64,000 bases of DNA from Sambucus nigra (GCA_949130495.1 CASBWL010000053.1:1712144-1776143), one strand, 5' to 3'. Numbered from the stretch's first letter, positions 1 to 12,743 are shown. Notes: generated by a model not told the origin, from the sequence alone. Translations and numbers: made by a program.

Positions 1-1
1 C

Positions 2-2122
2 GCTCGAATGATTGTCATATCCAAGGATAAGGACACACGGTGGAGTAAGATGATGAGTGATGCATCAAGTTCTCCTAGTAATATCAAAACCAAATTAGAA
101 GATCAACTACAAAAATTGACCACATGCGTGCATATTTTCGGGTTGCTAATCACTATCATCATATTTATAGTCACATTCGTGCACTTTGTATTGGTAAAAC
201 CAGAAGATGAGGATGGATACAAGTCCGAGCCAAAGGGGGAACCTTCTGAAATAAATGATCTTATGAGCACAATTGAAACAGTCATCAGGCCAGAAAAGGT
301 GAACGCAAGAGTTTTGGTGACTTTGCTGAGCTTGTCACTAGTGGGCATAATGGAAGGAATACCATTTGTTGTTTCCATTGGTATTTCTTGGTGGAATATT
401 AAATCACTATCGGACAAGGCCATTGCAGCAGATTTACTAAGTTGTGTGAATATGGCATACGTCACCACCATCATCACAGACAAAATTGGTGGCTTAATAG
501 AGAAAGAGGTGGAGGTTGTCGACTTCTTTATTGGGGAACTTTGTGTCAATGAAAGCTCTATGATATCCCACAATGTTCTTCATGCCTTCTGCCATGGTAT
601 TGAAATTGAAACACTAGTTAACGAGCCTCATGATCCCAAAAATGAAGCAATTCTTTCCTGGGCTAAAGAGAAGTTGGGATTGAGATTGGAGGAAAATGAC
701 GCCAATAATTTGACTCACAACGGAGAATACAAGTGTTTGCACCCAAATGGGTCTATGAATACAATATTGAACGTGTGTTCCCATTACTATACGCCTCAAG
801 GAGAATAAAAGGACATTGATGATGTATGGAAATCGAATTTTATAAAAGTTAGTCAGGATATGCTCAACAAGGAATTGGAAACCGTGGCATTTTCTTGCAA
901 GCCCACTAATGCCCAAGCAACAGGCTTAGTCTTGGTAGGACTGTTGGGACTGAAAATGGTAAGTCGAAAAGATAGAAAAGGGGCAATTAAAACTGTAGAG
1001 GATGTGGGAGTTAAAACCATACTTGTCTCTAGAGCTGATGTTTCATTGCTCGAAATAATTGGCCGCGATTGTGGATTGCTCAGTTGTCCCCACTCAAATG
1101 GTGATGAGTTGGTGCTAAAAGGTGAAGAATTTCGAAACTTTAATGAAGTAGAGAGGATTCAAAAATTAGATCAAATTCGTGTCATGGGAAATTCCCTCCT
1201 GTCGGATAAGCTTCTTTTTCTACAAACCTTGAGAAAAGGAGGGAAACTGGTCGCAATGCTTGGACAACAAAGGAACGATGCTCCTACTCTGAAACAAGCA
1301 GACACAGGAATCACGATGGGGACTTGGAGCTCCGATAAGGCCAGGGAGTGTTCTAAAATAACAATTTGGGATGGGAGATTCATCTTTTTGGTAAATTTGA
1401 TTAAATGTGCGAAATGTGTGCACGGAAATATAAAGAAGTTCACCCAACTTGAGCTAATTACGGTGATTACTATCTCTTTGACAAGTGTTATTGGGGCTGC
1501 TTCGTTAGGGGATACCCCATTAACAGTGGTACAGTTATTTTGGGCGAACCTGGTTGTCTCCTTTCTAGGTGGTTTTGCACTCTTAACAGAGCCACCAGCG
1601 CCTAAACTAATGAACACGCATACGATAAAGCCAACTGAACTTCTTCTAACCAAGGCCATGATAAGAAACATAGACACTCAAGCTTTGTATCAAGTAACCA
1701 TATTAGTGGCTCTTCAACATAGAGGTAAAGTTAGGCTGGCCATTAGTGAAGGAGAGTGTAAATAAGTGATTTCCAACAGTTTCATGCTATGCAAGATTTT
1801 TAACTTGTTCACTGCTAGAAATGGGGAGGACGCCAATTTTTTCAAGGATATCCTCGAGAACAGTTGGTTTTGGGTCGCTTTGGGCATTTTTACGGTGTTG
1901 AAGCCTTTATTTATCATGTTTGATGAACACATTCTCTTGGGAAGTGAGAGTTTGAATCCGAAGTTGTGGGCAGGCTGTTTTCTTATTGGTATTGTTTCCT
2001 GGTTGATCGACTTTTCAGCCATGTTTGTGTCGCATTTCATCGAAATTGATTGGTTTTCATTTGAAACTTGGGGCTTGCCAGAAATTTTCATTCTAGTGTT
2101 GAGAATTTTACTGGTTTATTGA
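2..2122 (+). pseudogene. Autoinhibited Ca2+-ATPase (ACA12/13-like) pseudogene, 5' end outside the window
   Basis: P-type IIB Ca2+-ATPases export Ca2+ from the cytosol. One reading frame runs from the window edge to 2122, with in-frame TAA stops at 806-808 and 1763-1765, and homology continues across both. Recognisable blocks in order: actuator-domain tail, a membrane pair, the phosphorylation region, part of the nucleotide domain (CSHYY), the hinge (NDAP at about 1274-1285), and C-terminal membrane segments (QLFWANL, later FMLCKIFN). The lack of introns fits the ACA12/13 subgroup. Almost every catalytic signature is altered. PEGLP reads MEGIP (350-364), DKTGTL reads DKIGGL (479-496), the KGA nucleotide motif is missing with about 20 residues, and TGDGxNDAP reads LGQQRNDAP (1259-1285). 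It cannot be a working pump. Family confidence is high; subgroup is moderate. Confidence 0.85.
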
Positions 2123-3748
2123 ACTCTTCTGCTTCCACTAGCTGAATCCAATCCCCTGCCACTATGGTGAGTTGCTTGCATTTATTTTTATCACTTTTAT
2201 TTAGAAACATTGACTAGGGTAGATATATCATTAAAACACATCAACCACTGTTGTATGTGATGTATAGATTGGATCTCTAAACTTTTAGCTTGAGGATATA
2301 TCGATTGGAAGTTCATTTTTTAATCAGTTATATGTGATCTATAGCATTTTCTTTCAAACATCATTGGCCTTACTGTCTAGCTAAATTTCAGAAGATATAA
2401 GATAGATTGTTAATTTAATTTTAGCTTCAATTAATAATGATAATTAGTTTATGAAAAAATTGAGAGTAGGGTCCCTTATGAGTCCTATGATAATTAGTCT
2501 ATGAAAAAATCATAACTGTGTGCTTGTGGTATGAAGGTGGAAGTGGATCCTTCAAACCTATGTATAACAAATTTGGTATGACACCAAAAAGTGGAAAATA
2601 TTATATAAGCAATATATTTTCTTTATATCAAAATATATTTCATAATGTCTCCTAAAGGAACAGGATACCCAAACATCCTCTCTGTTACGTCTCCTAATGA
2701 GATGTGACCGAGGCAAAAATTGCATGAATTTTCATAGAATGAACATTGCATCTTTTAAAATATGGAGTTCATAACTGAAAATGATCCCAAACTTTAAAGT
2801 TAATTTTACAACTTACCGTAAACTTAAATAATTATAACTCATATGAAATATGAGTTAACTTAACTCATATTTCATAACTTAACAAATCTGGCGTGCAAAG
2901 GCACATACAACAAAGATAAAGTTTCATAACTTAACGTCTCATTCCATGAATACTTTTGCTAACCATAAATTTTAAAAATATAAATTCTTGCAAGCTGTTA
3001 TATATAAATTTTAAAAACATAGCTAACAGAAGCATGCTAGAATGGAGGTGTCTAATTCAAAGAAAGAAAAGAATTAATGAGAAGTTGTAATTTTGGATTA
3101 AGAATTAGTACCACTAATCTTACACTGGGTATGTAAAATTAAGTTGAAGTTGAATAATGGTTTTTGGGAGAGAAGGCAAAGAAGTTGAAAACTGAAAAGT
3201 CTTTGCAATAATAGAGTCGACCACATGCATGTAGGCCCGTAAGGTGTGACAACTTAAATAATTGCAATAATATTTATCTTGTTTGACAGGTCTGGTGGTT
3301 ACATTATAAAACTATAAGCATGTTTGCAACTCAATTTATATTTTGCTAAGCTGGGAATTGAATTTAGACAACTTTTGGTGCAAGCGAAGTTTACACCTCT
3401 TGTAAATTTTATAATAAATTAGCTTTATCCTATCATTTCAGATGCATTTAGTCCAAATTTTTTGGCATGTGAGGTTAATGTAACATAAAAGATTTATTTG
3501 TTAAAACTCGGATTATCTCTGTGACTGTGAAAAGCATGTGATATATATTCAGAAAAAAGTAGTTCATTTATTATAATTAATGAATGCAACAACTTATTGG
3601 AGAAAATAACTAAATAGCGTGAACATTTAACAATTAATGAGTTACAATAATTTCTACTCGTGGATATGTACTATTAAAGGACAATTTTGTTGAAAATGCA
3701 TATTCCACTAGCTCCTCAGCTTGTTCCATGTTTTAAGGGTGTGTCTCC
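2123..3748. other. AT-rich intergenic DNA
   Basis: No coding homology is seen. The stretch holds a 16-bp palindrome (2843-2875) and a short direct repeat of the motif GATAATTAGT plus ATGAAAAAAT near 2440 and 2490. The last ~10 bases before 3749 (GGGTGTGTCTCC) resemble a decayed polypurine tract before the LTR-like sequence that follows. Confidence 0.5.
2843..2875. repeat. Perfect 16-bp inverted repeat with 1-nt spacer
   Basis: ATGAAATATGAGTTAA is followed by a single C and then by its exact reverse complement. No neighbouring gene suggests a regulatory role. It may be a remnant of a small transposon or simply a cruciform-prone AT-rich site. Confidence 0.8.
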
Positions 3749-4537
3749 TGTTGGATGTAACTATATAAATATTACAATCAGATTAATTAAGGTAACTTTA
3801 AGACTACTTTTAGGTGGGAACCACATGTCAAACGTGACGGGTCAAAGTACCTACGTGATCCTCATCGAAAGGAGAATAGCTGAATATATTCATTCGTTCA
3901 AAACTATTAAGAAATGACTGAGTAATTTGGACTCAATAACTCACTTGAATACAATCTACTTGGTACATCTAATGTAAAAGTTTTTTTACACATTGAAAAA
4001 ATATGAGAAAGTATTGAAGTTAATATACCTCAAAGTTGGTACTAGACATTGGATGGCTTGGGGTATCTCAACTCTTTGAAGGGGTAAGGCCTTACATTAT
4101 GCATGGTTTGACTCTGGGCCAAAAGCCAACATGCGCATCGCCTTCGTCGCCCGTCCGTCGGTCGTGGATCTTTCTTAAGTAAATTTTAACTTTTTGGACA
4201 AAATTTAATAGGGCTTCTGAGCATAAATTTTGGGCCTATTTTGGTTTCTCCAACCCGAATTAGTTTTAATTAATAAATTACGCTAATTAAAACGTCGTCG
4301 TTTTAATTATTTTAATTAACTACAAATGGGATTTAATCAGAATCACTGAAAGGATGCAATTGTTCATGATTTCATCAGGAACGTCGATGGGCTGTGACTT
4401 TTCTGACTAGTCACAACTTTCTCGAAAAAAGTCACTCATTCAAGACTATAAATAAACAAGGAACTGCTCAGTTTTCCAACAGAAAAATTCCTCACTTCTT
4501 TCCAAACTTCGTCCACTTTAAAAGTCAAAGAGATTGC
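3749..4537 (+). mobile_element. Plus-oriented copy of a Ty1/copia LTR (partial)
   Basis: It begins TGTTGGATGTAACTATATAA and is an inverted, diverged copy of the minus-oriented LTR at 4679-5762; similarity is visible from 3749 to about 4515. Shared landmarks include CTCATCGAAAGGAGAATAGC near 3861 against its complement near 5640, and a GGGTATCTCAA / TTGAGATACCC pair. The 3' tail is not found in this orientation: at 4538 the sequence switches to a minus-oriented LTR tail. It is probably a decayed LTR of the same family left by a second insertion or an inversion. Confidence 0.65.
4447..4454 (+). promoter_or_regulatory. LTR TATA box (plus-oriented copy)
   Basis: TATAAATA lies about 700 bp into the LTR and is conserved in mirror position in the minus-oriented LTR at 5028-5035. 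That is the expected place for the U3 promoter of a copia LTR of this size. Confidence 0.5.
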
Positions 4538-4803
4538 TGTTCCTTATAGATATATAAAATCAATAATATATTAAGTAAATGTCGAAACAGTAAACGCAGA
4601 AGGAATATATTAAAGCAATATGATATTCAAGAATGAAAAAGAAAGATGAAGTTACAATTCATGATATCTGGTGATTGTTGTTCCTTATAGATATATAATA
4701 ATTAGTAATATACTAAACAAATGTCGATATAGTAAATGCATAAGGAGTATTTTATAATAGTAGGGTATTCACGAATGAAAAAGAAAGACGAACTTACAGT
4801 TCA
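4538..4803 (-). repeat. Duplicated LTR 3' tail (two ~141-bp copies)
   Basis: The motif TGTTCCTTATAGATATAT starts at 4538 and again at 4679, a spacing of 141 bp. Both copies continue with related sequence (AAATGTCGA, GAATGAAAAAGAAAGA, ACAGTTCATGAT / ACAATTCATGAT). The second copy is the true end of the minus-oriented LTR. The first looks like a leftover tail of another LTR or a tandem duplication. Confidence 0.65.
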
Positions 4804-5762
4804 TGATTTTTGGATTCACGTAAAGACCGAGTCAACATTGCACAATCTCTCTTTAAGACATAATTTGTCCCCGCTTATAGTGCTTATGGCAGGAATAATA
4901 GGCATTTGTCACCCAGGATAAAATGGTCTTCAACTACCATAGGAAGCACTATAATATGTTGGTTCCATGAACTACTTTTGGGAAGAAGGGGGAATTTTTT
5001 CTATTGGAAAATTGACCAATGGGTTATTTATTTATAGCATTGAATGGGTGGCTTTTCCCGGTAAAGTTGTGACTATTCAGAATAGTCACAACCCATCAGC
5101 GTTCCTGATTAAATCATGAACAGTTGCATCCTTTCAATGGTTCTGATTCAATCTCGTTTTTAGTTAATTAAAATAATTAAAACGAAGACGTTTTATTTAG
5201 CGTAATTTATTAATTAATTAAAACTGATTCGGATTGGAAAACCAAAGCAGGCCCAAAATTTAAGCTCAAAATCCCAATTAAATTTTGTTCAAAAACTTAA
5301 TATTTACTCAATAAAGACCCACAGACCACAGACCCGGGCGCGTTTCGGGTCGGACGGACGCCGATGAAAGCGCGTGTGTGGGCTTTTGGCTAAAGCCAAA
5401 CCATTCATAATGTAGGACTTTACCCCTTCAAAGACTTGAGATACCCCAAGTCATCCAATGCCAGGTTCCAACTTTGGGGTATATTAACTTTAACACTTTC
5501 TCATATTTTTCCAATGTGTAACAAAAATTCTACATCAGTTACATCAATTAGTTAGTGTTTAAGTAGGTTACTTTGAGTCCAAATTTTCCATTCATTCCTT
5601 AATATTTTTGAACGAATGCATATACATCGCTATTCTCCTCTCGATGAGGATCGTATAGATACTTTGACACGTCACGTTTGGCATGTGGGTCCCACCTGAA
5701 ATTAGTCTCGAAGTTACCTTAATTAAGATGAAATTGTAATATTTATACAGTTTCTTCCAACA
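4679..5762 (-). mobile_element. 3' LTR of the minus-strand Ty1/copia element
   Basis: Read on the minus strand it starts TGTTGGAAGAAACTG at 5762, directly after a polypurine tract, and ends GGAACA at 4679, giving a TG...CA LTR of about 1.08 kb. The copia coding relic lies upstream on the same strand (6280-6596 and 12744-13608), so this is its 3' LTR. The 5' LTR and 5' half of the element are not present next to it. Confidence 0.75.
5028..5035 (-). promoter_or_regulatory. LTR TATA box (minus-oriented copy)
   Basis: TATAAATA on the minus strand, in the same position as the TATA box of the inverted copy at 4447-4454. Confidence 0.5.
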
Positions 5763-5774
5763 ATCCCCCACACG
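5763..5774 (-). other. Polypurine tract of the copia element
   Basis: On the minus strand GTGTGGGGGAT abuts the LTR start TGTTGG, which is the usual plus-strand primer arrangement for plant copia elements. Confidence 0.75.
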
Positions 5775-6279
5775 AATGAAATTGAGGTGAAAAGAATCAA
5801 ACGGATATAGTGACAAATATAGAGAGAGTATCGAGAAAAGACACTACATAGAAAAGATAGCTTGTGACCTTGAATCTTTTCTAGTGAAAAACTATTGAGT
5901 TTAGTAGACGATCAATAAACACGATATCTTGAATTGATTAATGTTTTGTGTGAACTGAGACAGTAAAATTCACACAATAACTTTTCAACCTTATTAATTC
6001 TCATTGTTGTGACCATTTTGGCCTTGGACACCTCCTTGTTTCATAAATGTGGCTTAGAGAATTATCCTTCGCCATTCTCATTTAAACGGTCCCTTCTCAC
6101 TCACATAAGTGATTCTTATATAGAGTATCCTGCTAATACCCCCTCTGACCATTGTATTCAAAATATAAAAATCATTAAAAATATAGTTATTCCTAATACA
6201 CATAGCTATTTATGCACTGAATCATCTTAGGAATGGGAGGAAGTGATTAATTACTCTATTCTAGCTGAGTTACACATAA
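5775..6279 (-). other. Copia 3' untranslated region
   Basis: Sequence between the end of the RNase H relic and the polypurine tract. No conserved protein was recognised in it. Confidence 0.55.
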
Positions 6280-6596
6280 TTAGGTTGTCCCTTTGAATCC
6301 ATTTCCTGGGATCTCCGCCCATTTAGGTTGAGTTTCCACCCAGACGACTATTTTTAGGTTCCAACAGGATTTAGTAGCATTCCTCGTGATGAACTTACCA
6401 TTTTCTCTCCAGGTATTCCTTTTTTTAGTGGATCCAATATTTTTCTTTGATTTTACGTAGTTAATGAAAATAATTCCATTTGAGAGAATTTGTCTAATGG
6501 TTTCATGCCAATGACTTATATCTCTTGACTTACCGTTATAATTACTATTTTGTGCCCTTCCAAATACAGATTTGCTATCACAATGTATTATAATAG
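6280..6596 (-). pseudogene. Ty1/copia RNase H, C-terminal half
   Basis: The minus strand encodes IHCDSKSVFGRAQN, then NGKSRDISHWHETIRQ and INYVKSKKNI, the standard C-terminal part of plant copia RNase H (normally HCDSQSAIGRA and VKSKDNIADPLT). The N-terminal half lies at 12744-13020 on the same strand. The two halves are separated by the solo LTR at 6597-12743, which inserted between the RNase H beta-strands. The DNIADP motif is frameshifted, so the protein was dying independently of the insertion. Confidence 0.85.
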
Positions 6597-7021
6597 TGTG
6601 ACACCCCACTTAACTAAATACCGGGTGATCAGTCGTTTATTAAATTAATTAAAAGTGTCCGGTTGGTTCATTCTTAGCATCACTGACGTAATACAATTTT
6701 CTTTATTAATTACCTAATAAATAATTAAGCTAAGTGTCAAAACATTTGATTTTATAAATCAAGACCTATTGTTATGATTTAATATGAAACATTTTTTCAT
6801 GAACACGATTGATAATATTAAACCAACCCATCCAAATTAAATAACCAAGCTAGATTAATCAATCCAAATAGTAAATCCCAATCGCAGGACAAGGAAGTAA
6901 ATAAAACAATCCCAACAATAACTAAATCTTGAAATGATAAAGAGTGCAAGTCTCTCTCTGAACTAAATGAGATATGGAAACGGGCGACACATGCTTGTCT
7001 GAGAATATCTAAATAGAAGAC

Positions 7022-7056
7022 TGTGTGTGTGTGTGTGTGTGTTTGTGTGTGTGTGC
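7022..7056. repeat. (GT)n microsatellite
   Basis: About 17 GT dinucleotides with one TTT interruption, inside the outer solo LTR. Not seen at the matching position of the inner LTR. Confidence 0.9.
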
Positions 7057-7866
7057 AAGAGGAAGATAAGATAACAGGAAACGGGTCAGAGCCCGAGTGT
7101 AAAACTACTTTAAAAATAGTTTAGCAAGTATATAAAATGCTTGCTAGTTGATATGACATACATGTTAGTACCTCGACACTCGCTTGAGAATTCTCACCTC
7201 TCAACTAGTGTGCACGGCTAACGTACTACCGAATTAACCTAGTTAAATCTAACTCAGTTAACTAGTCTAACCAAATCTTCATTCACCAAGTCTAACCCAA
7301 GTGATCGCATAACCATAGATTATATCTGATGACCTTTATTATTAGGAATTTGTCAAGCCAGTTATATTCATCTCAATTTAGACTCAAGTTCTCAATCATT
7401 TAACTCCTTTAATATTAATTGCTCAATTCTTATCTACTTACAAGCATAGTAGATTAATCAAAAGGTACATATATTTATCACCCATAATATATATACTAGT
7501 AGGGCACCCCATATAAATCTATGGTGTTGGCATACTCTGTTATCAAGTCCCCGTATCACTCGTACAAAAGGGAAATACTAGTTCGGAATCGCTCTTGAAC
7601 TGTATTAACACAAAACACATATAATGGAGGCGAAGCATAGTTCCGAGTCACTAAGAGGCCAGCACATACCCTCACATCTCTTAGGATAGTCTGACTATCA
7701 TTATCGAATAGCCTGTACCAAGGATTCTATGTTCTAGTGTACAAGTCAATATCCCCTATAAAGGTCTAATCAAGATAAGACTGTCTCGGTGCGCAACATC
7801 CGTGATAGCAAGTAGCGCGGGTATGATAACACACAAATATACAATATTATACATATACAAGCACCC

Positions 7867-8152
<286 letters not shown>

Positions 8153-8250
8153 ATAAATCATCTAGGTACGCCCATGACTCATCATATATTCGAACCATAC
8201 GTGGCATATAATGCCCGAGTTCTACGTATAATTTAAGTCATTCTTTTTGT

Positions 8251-11195
8251 TGTAATACCCTGTATTTTTATTCTTTCTTAATTTGGGGATTTATTAAATT
8301 TAATGTGAATGAATTATTTAATATAAATTCAGAAATTAATTATGTTATAATTATTAACGTGATGAGAGTTAGTAATTATGGGAAATTTGTTGAATATCAC
8401 TAATGAGTAAAGTAATATATAATATTGGTTATATTGAATGGAACGAGTGAATAAAATGACAATTTTGGAAATTTGAGTCGGAACGCGCCCGTGTCGCGTC
8501 GGGACTAAATATTGATGAATAAAAGTGAATATATTATAAGTCACTCGTATGGTCGTTTTGAGTGCGCCAATGTGTCCGGAAGGGTCGAGATAGTCAAAAA
8601 AGTGTACCCGGGGGTTTAGTTTGGGTCTCGGGGCATTTTTAGGCTTAATTAGTTCCCCGGGAGGGCATTTTGGACATTTTACATTTTTGGGTAATTAAAC
8701 CCACGAAAATTTAAGGGATATATCAGATGTCTAAGGTTTTCTTCTAGGGTTAGAACAACCAAAGACAAGTGACGGCCATAGGAGAGGAAAGGAGAGAGCT
8801 CCCAAAGCAATCCAAGGCCCGAAATCCATCCGTTTGCACCGCCACCATCACCAACGCGTAGATCGCACGACAGGGAACACAACCACACCAAAATCATCCA
8901 CAAATCATAACGTCAAAAATCTCAGGCAAGTGTTTATCTTGCTTATTTCGTTAATGCATCACTCATGTTAGTCTAGGGATGATGAGGATGAGTTTTGTGA
9001 AAGTAAACCCAAGAATTGTGATAGGAATTCGCATGTAGTATTGATTTATATGCTATTCTGGAAACCCTTTAACATGTAAAGGATTAAACCACGAAATTAT
9101 GATGTTTTAAGAGAAGAAAATTCTGGGAAAAACAGATTAGAATCATGATTAAGAGATTTCTAGGGTTCTTGAGGTTTACATGAATTTTGGGCTTGTTAAT
9201 CCATGATTATTAACGAAAATTTGCATGCTTTACGTAAAAGATGTATGGAATGGAATTATATAATTGGTAGTATTAATATCTGGACGTTTGGGTATGGAAA
9301 GTTAGGATTTGGATGAAGTTTCGTGAGAAAACCCGTAACTAGTAACTGCAGAATTCGTCATACCTGCTTGATCAATCGATCAAGCCAAGAGGCTCGATCG
9401 ATCGAAGGTTCGATCGATCGAGCCCCAGACCTCGATCGATCGACCCCTCCTGGAAGACTCATATTTTCCCCTTTTAAATTAGTTGAAATCACTTTAATGA
9501 GAAATAATTCTTGGACACCCTTATAAATACGTTTTGGGAGATAAAGAAGACCAGTAGGGTATATGAATAATTTTGGGACCTTTAATGTAAGACGAGAGTT
9601 GTATTTTTGGGATATTACATATAAGAAACGGTGAAACTACGTATTAAAGTGAGAGATTACGTAAGATGGTTACGATGGAAAATAGATGAATACCTACTGA
9701 ATCTTTATACTTGGGAGGGCAGAGTCCATGAGAGTTACGTAGTAAGTTGGAATGATACCTGAAATTAAAGTTAGAGACGAACCGTTATACGTAATAACTA
9801 ATAATGAGATATGAGAATAAATGTTGTAACTATGGGATTTGAGATGTACCTAAAATTGGTATGGTAATATTAGTATAGTTATATGATTGTGTATGCATAT
9901 ACTATCTATGTGTGAAAATCACGCCCATGCTACTTGCCATCCCTGAGGTTACCGCGCTGGGACCGTCTTATCTCGATGGGACCTTTATGGGTGATATTGA
10001 ATCGTACCCTAGAAGATAGATATCCTTGGTACAGGCTATCGAATTGATAGTTCAGACGGTCCTAAGAGACGCGGGCGTGTGCCATCCTCTTAGAGACTTG
10101 GAATCTATGCTTCGCCTCAATATTGTTTGTGTACGTGTTAATACAGTTCGAGAGTGATTCTGAATTTGTATTTCCCTTAGTACGAGTGATACGGGGATTG
10201 GATAGTAGAGTATGCCCGCACCATATTTTTTATGTGGGGTGTTGTTAGAATATATATATTATACGAGTAGTTAATATATATAAATATATATGAAATTCTG
10301 AAATTTGGAACTACCTGCTGTGATATGGTAAGTAAGAAATGTTTAATGACTCAAATTGGAAATACTTGTTTTGAAAAAGTATAATATGACACTGGAAAAC
10401 TTTATTAATAAATAAAGTTAAAATGAGAGCTTTGTTATTAAATGAAATCTTCCTTTTAACAAATATAATGTTCAGTTTTAAATCTTATGAGTAACCTAAG
10501 ATAAGTTGAATCATTGGGAAGTTTAGTGCGGTATAAGATAGATATTCCGTTGGGAAGGTTAGTACGATAGGCGTGCACATTAGAAGAGAGGTGAGAATTT
10601 CTCAAGAGAGTGCCGCACTAATATGTTGTTGCATTAGCCTGTAAACAATTTAAATACTTGCTAAATGAATTTTAAATCATATACACTATCACGCTCTGAC
10701 CCGTTTCTATTTCTCTTTCTCTCTTGTATTTATATATATATTACAGGTGCCCAGCCACAGCCACTCCTAGCATACTCATTTAGTGGGGCATGTGTCGCCC
10801 TTTCCATTATTCATTTGTTTATTTGGACATTATGATTCAGATATTTCTAGTATTGTCATTTTGGGATTTATTACCGTGTGGATGGTTTACTTTAAGTTTT
10901 TAATATTGGGATTCAGTTGTTGAATGTTTAAATTATTTGGATTATATGTTCCAGGATTATTATGGTGTGATTCTTAAATTGTGAATTGTTGTAAATAATT
11001 AAATCATTGTTTTAAAATAAAAATTTGGAAAGTAATGTTTAAAAATGGTTTTGACACTTAGCTTAATTAATTAGGGTGTTTAAATTGGAAAAGTTATTTT
11101 TACGACAGTGATGCTAAGAATGAACCGACTGTTCACCTTGATTTTAATTTAATAAAGGAGTGATCTCCCGGTATTTAATTAGGCGGGGTGTCACA
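8251..11195 (+). mobile_element. Inner solo LTR (Ty3-type, plus orientation)
   Basis: It starts TGTAATACCC at 8251 and ends GTGTCACA at 11195, a complete ~2.95-kb TG...CA LTR without internal coding. The flanking 5-mers TTTGT (8246-8250) and TTTAT (11196-11200) match at 4/5 positions. It is the same family as the host LTR but opposite in orientation. Landmarks appear as reverse complements in both, such as GTGCGCCAATGTGTCCGGAA near 8563 and TTCAGGACACATTGGCGCAC near 12407. It is therefore an LTR-in-LTR insertion followed by loss of the element body. Confidence 0.85.
9369..9443. repeat. CGATCGAT palindrome cluster (inner LTR)
   Basis: Four to five runs of GATCGATCGA within about 75 bp, separated by 10-20 bp of unrelated sequence. 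The same cluster occurs in the outer LTR (11539-11617), and in reduced TCGACC/CGATCG form in the Tekay LTRs near 37.9 and 45.4 kb. Confidence 0.85.
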
Positions 11196-11538
11196 TTTAT
11201 TTCCTCAATTACCGCAAATTCTTCAGTACTTCCCAACTCTCGAAGTTCACCCTCTTGATAAATATAAAATCAGTAGATGTACACTCACTACCCTACTAGT
11301 CTAAATCGTTCTTAATTTTCGCAAGACTCAATTTAACGTATTCATGATGTCCCACTCAATTTATACCCCCGAAATCCCACGGTCAAATTTCATATAAAGT
11401 CGTATTATCCGGACCCCACTTCTAACCTACTTGTCCTTATCAAGTCCCATTATGATATATAAATTATGGACAAAGGTCCTTATACATCGGGATTGGATTA
11501 ACATCTAAAAGGATAAAAAGTTCCCATTTCTAGGAGGA

Positions 11539-11617
11539 GTCGATCAATCGATGAAAGGGGGTCGATCGATCGATTCAGTCGATCGATTGAAATTCTTGAG
11601 TCGACCGATCGATCGAG
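11539..11617. repeat. CGATCGAT palindrome cluster (outer LTR)
   Basis: Inverted counterpart of the cluster at 9369-9443: GTCGATCAATCGAT, GTCGATCGATCGAT, GTCGATCGATTG and GTCGACCGATCGATCGAG in succession. Confidence 0.85.
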
Positions 11618-12743
11618 AAGTTATTACCCCAGATTCTACAATTCTTTACCTACGGGTTTCCTTAATATAAATTCTCAAAACCTCTAATAATTCATTCCAA
11701 ACTCCCAATTAATCAAACCAATAGTCATAGCATCCTACATACATGATTTCTGACGTAAAACATATACGAATTCATTAAGGGACATCAATAAAAGGGTTAA
11801 TTCAAATTAATACATCAAGAACCCTATTTTAATCATCATGATCATTATTTTTCCTTATTCTTCTAGAATTTAACCTCTACCGAACATCAATTACGTAGTT
11901 AATCATCTACATAAAACTATAGGGTTATCCTAACATGATTTCTATTCAAAATTTCATTATGAATCTCCCAATTATCATTTATCCTTAATGGAACATAAAT
12001 TTATCATCTCCTAAACTATCATGGATGTGTTATCAACTAAAGAGAAACAAGTTAGATACTTGCCTGGAAATCAAAGGTCTGGTCCGATGGATTTGAGTGG
12101 TATAGGAACGTTTCCCTTCTCCCGATCTACGCATTGGTAGTGGAATTGATTAGAGTGGTGTAGGGTTGGTGGTTCTCCTCCTTGGAAGCCTTCTCACTTC
12201 TCTCTTCCTTAGACTCTCTGCAACTCCAAGGTTTCTAACTCTCGAGGACTCTAACTCTCATCAGATATAACACTCCAATTTTCGTCCATAATTAAGGCCT
12301 AAAAAGGGTAATTATCAAAATGCCCTCCCGGGTTGCTGGTTAGGTGTAAAAACGTCCCGAGACCTAAACTAAACCCCCAGGTACACTTTTATGACTATCT
12401 CGACCCTTCAGGACACATTGGCGCACTCAAAATGACCATACGAGCGACTTATAATAAAATTACTTTTTATTCCATTAATTTAGTCCTGACACGACACATG
12501 CACGTCCCGACTTAATTTCTATGACTATCGTATTATTCCCTCACGACAATTTTAATAAATACAATTTCATATACTACTTTATTCCTCTAGTAATATTCAA
12601 CATAATTCTTAACAATAATTACTAACTCTCGTCATGCTAGTAAATATTTATTTTGAAAAATCCTGATTAATATTAAATTAATTTATCCAAATTTAATTTA
12701 ATCAATCCCATAATTAAATACCACAAAAATTCGGGGTATTAAA

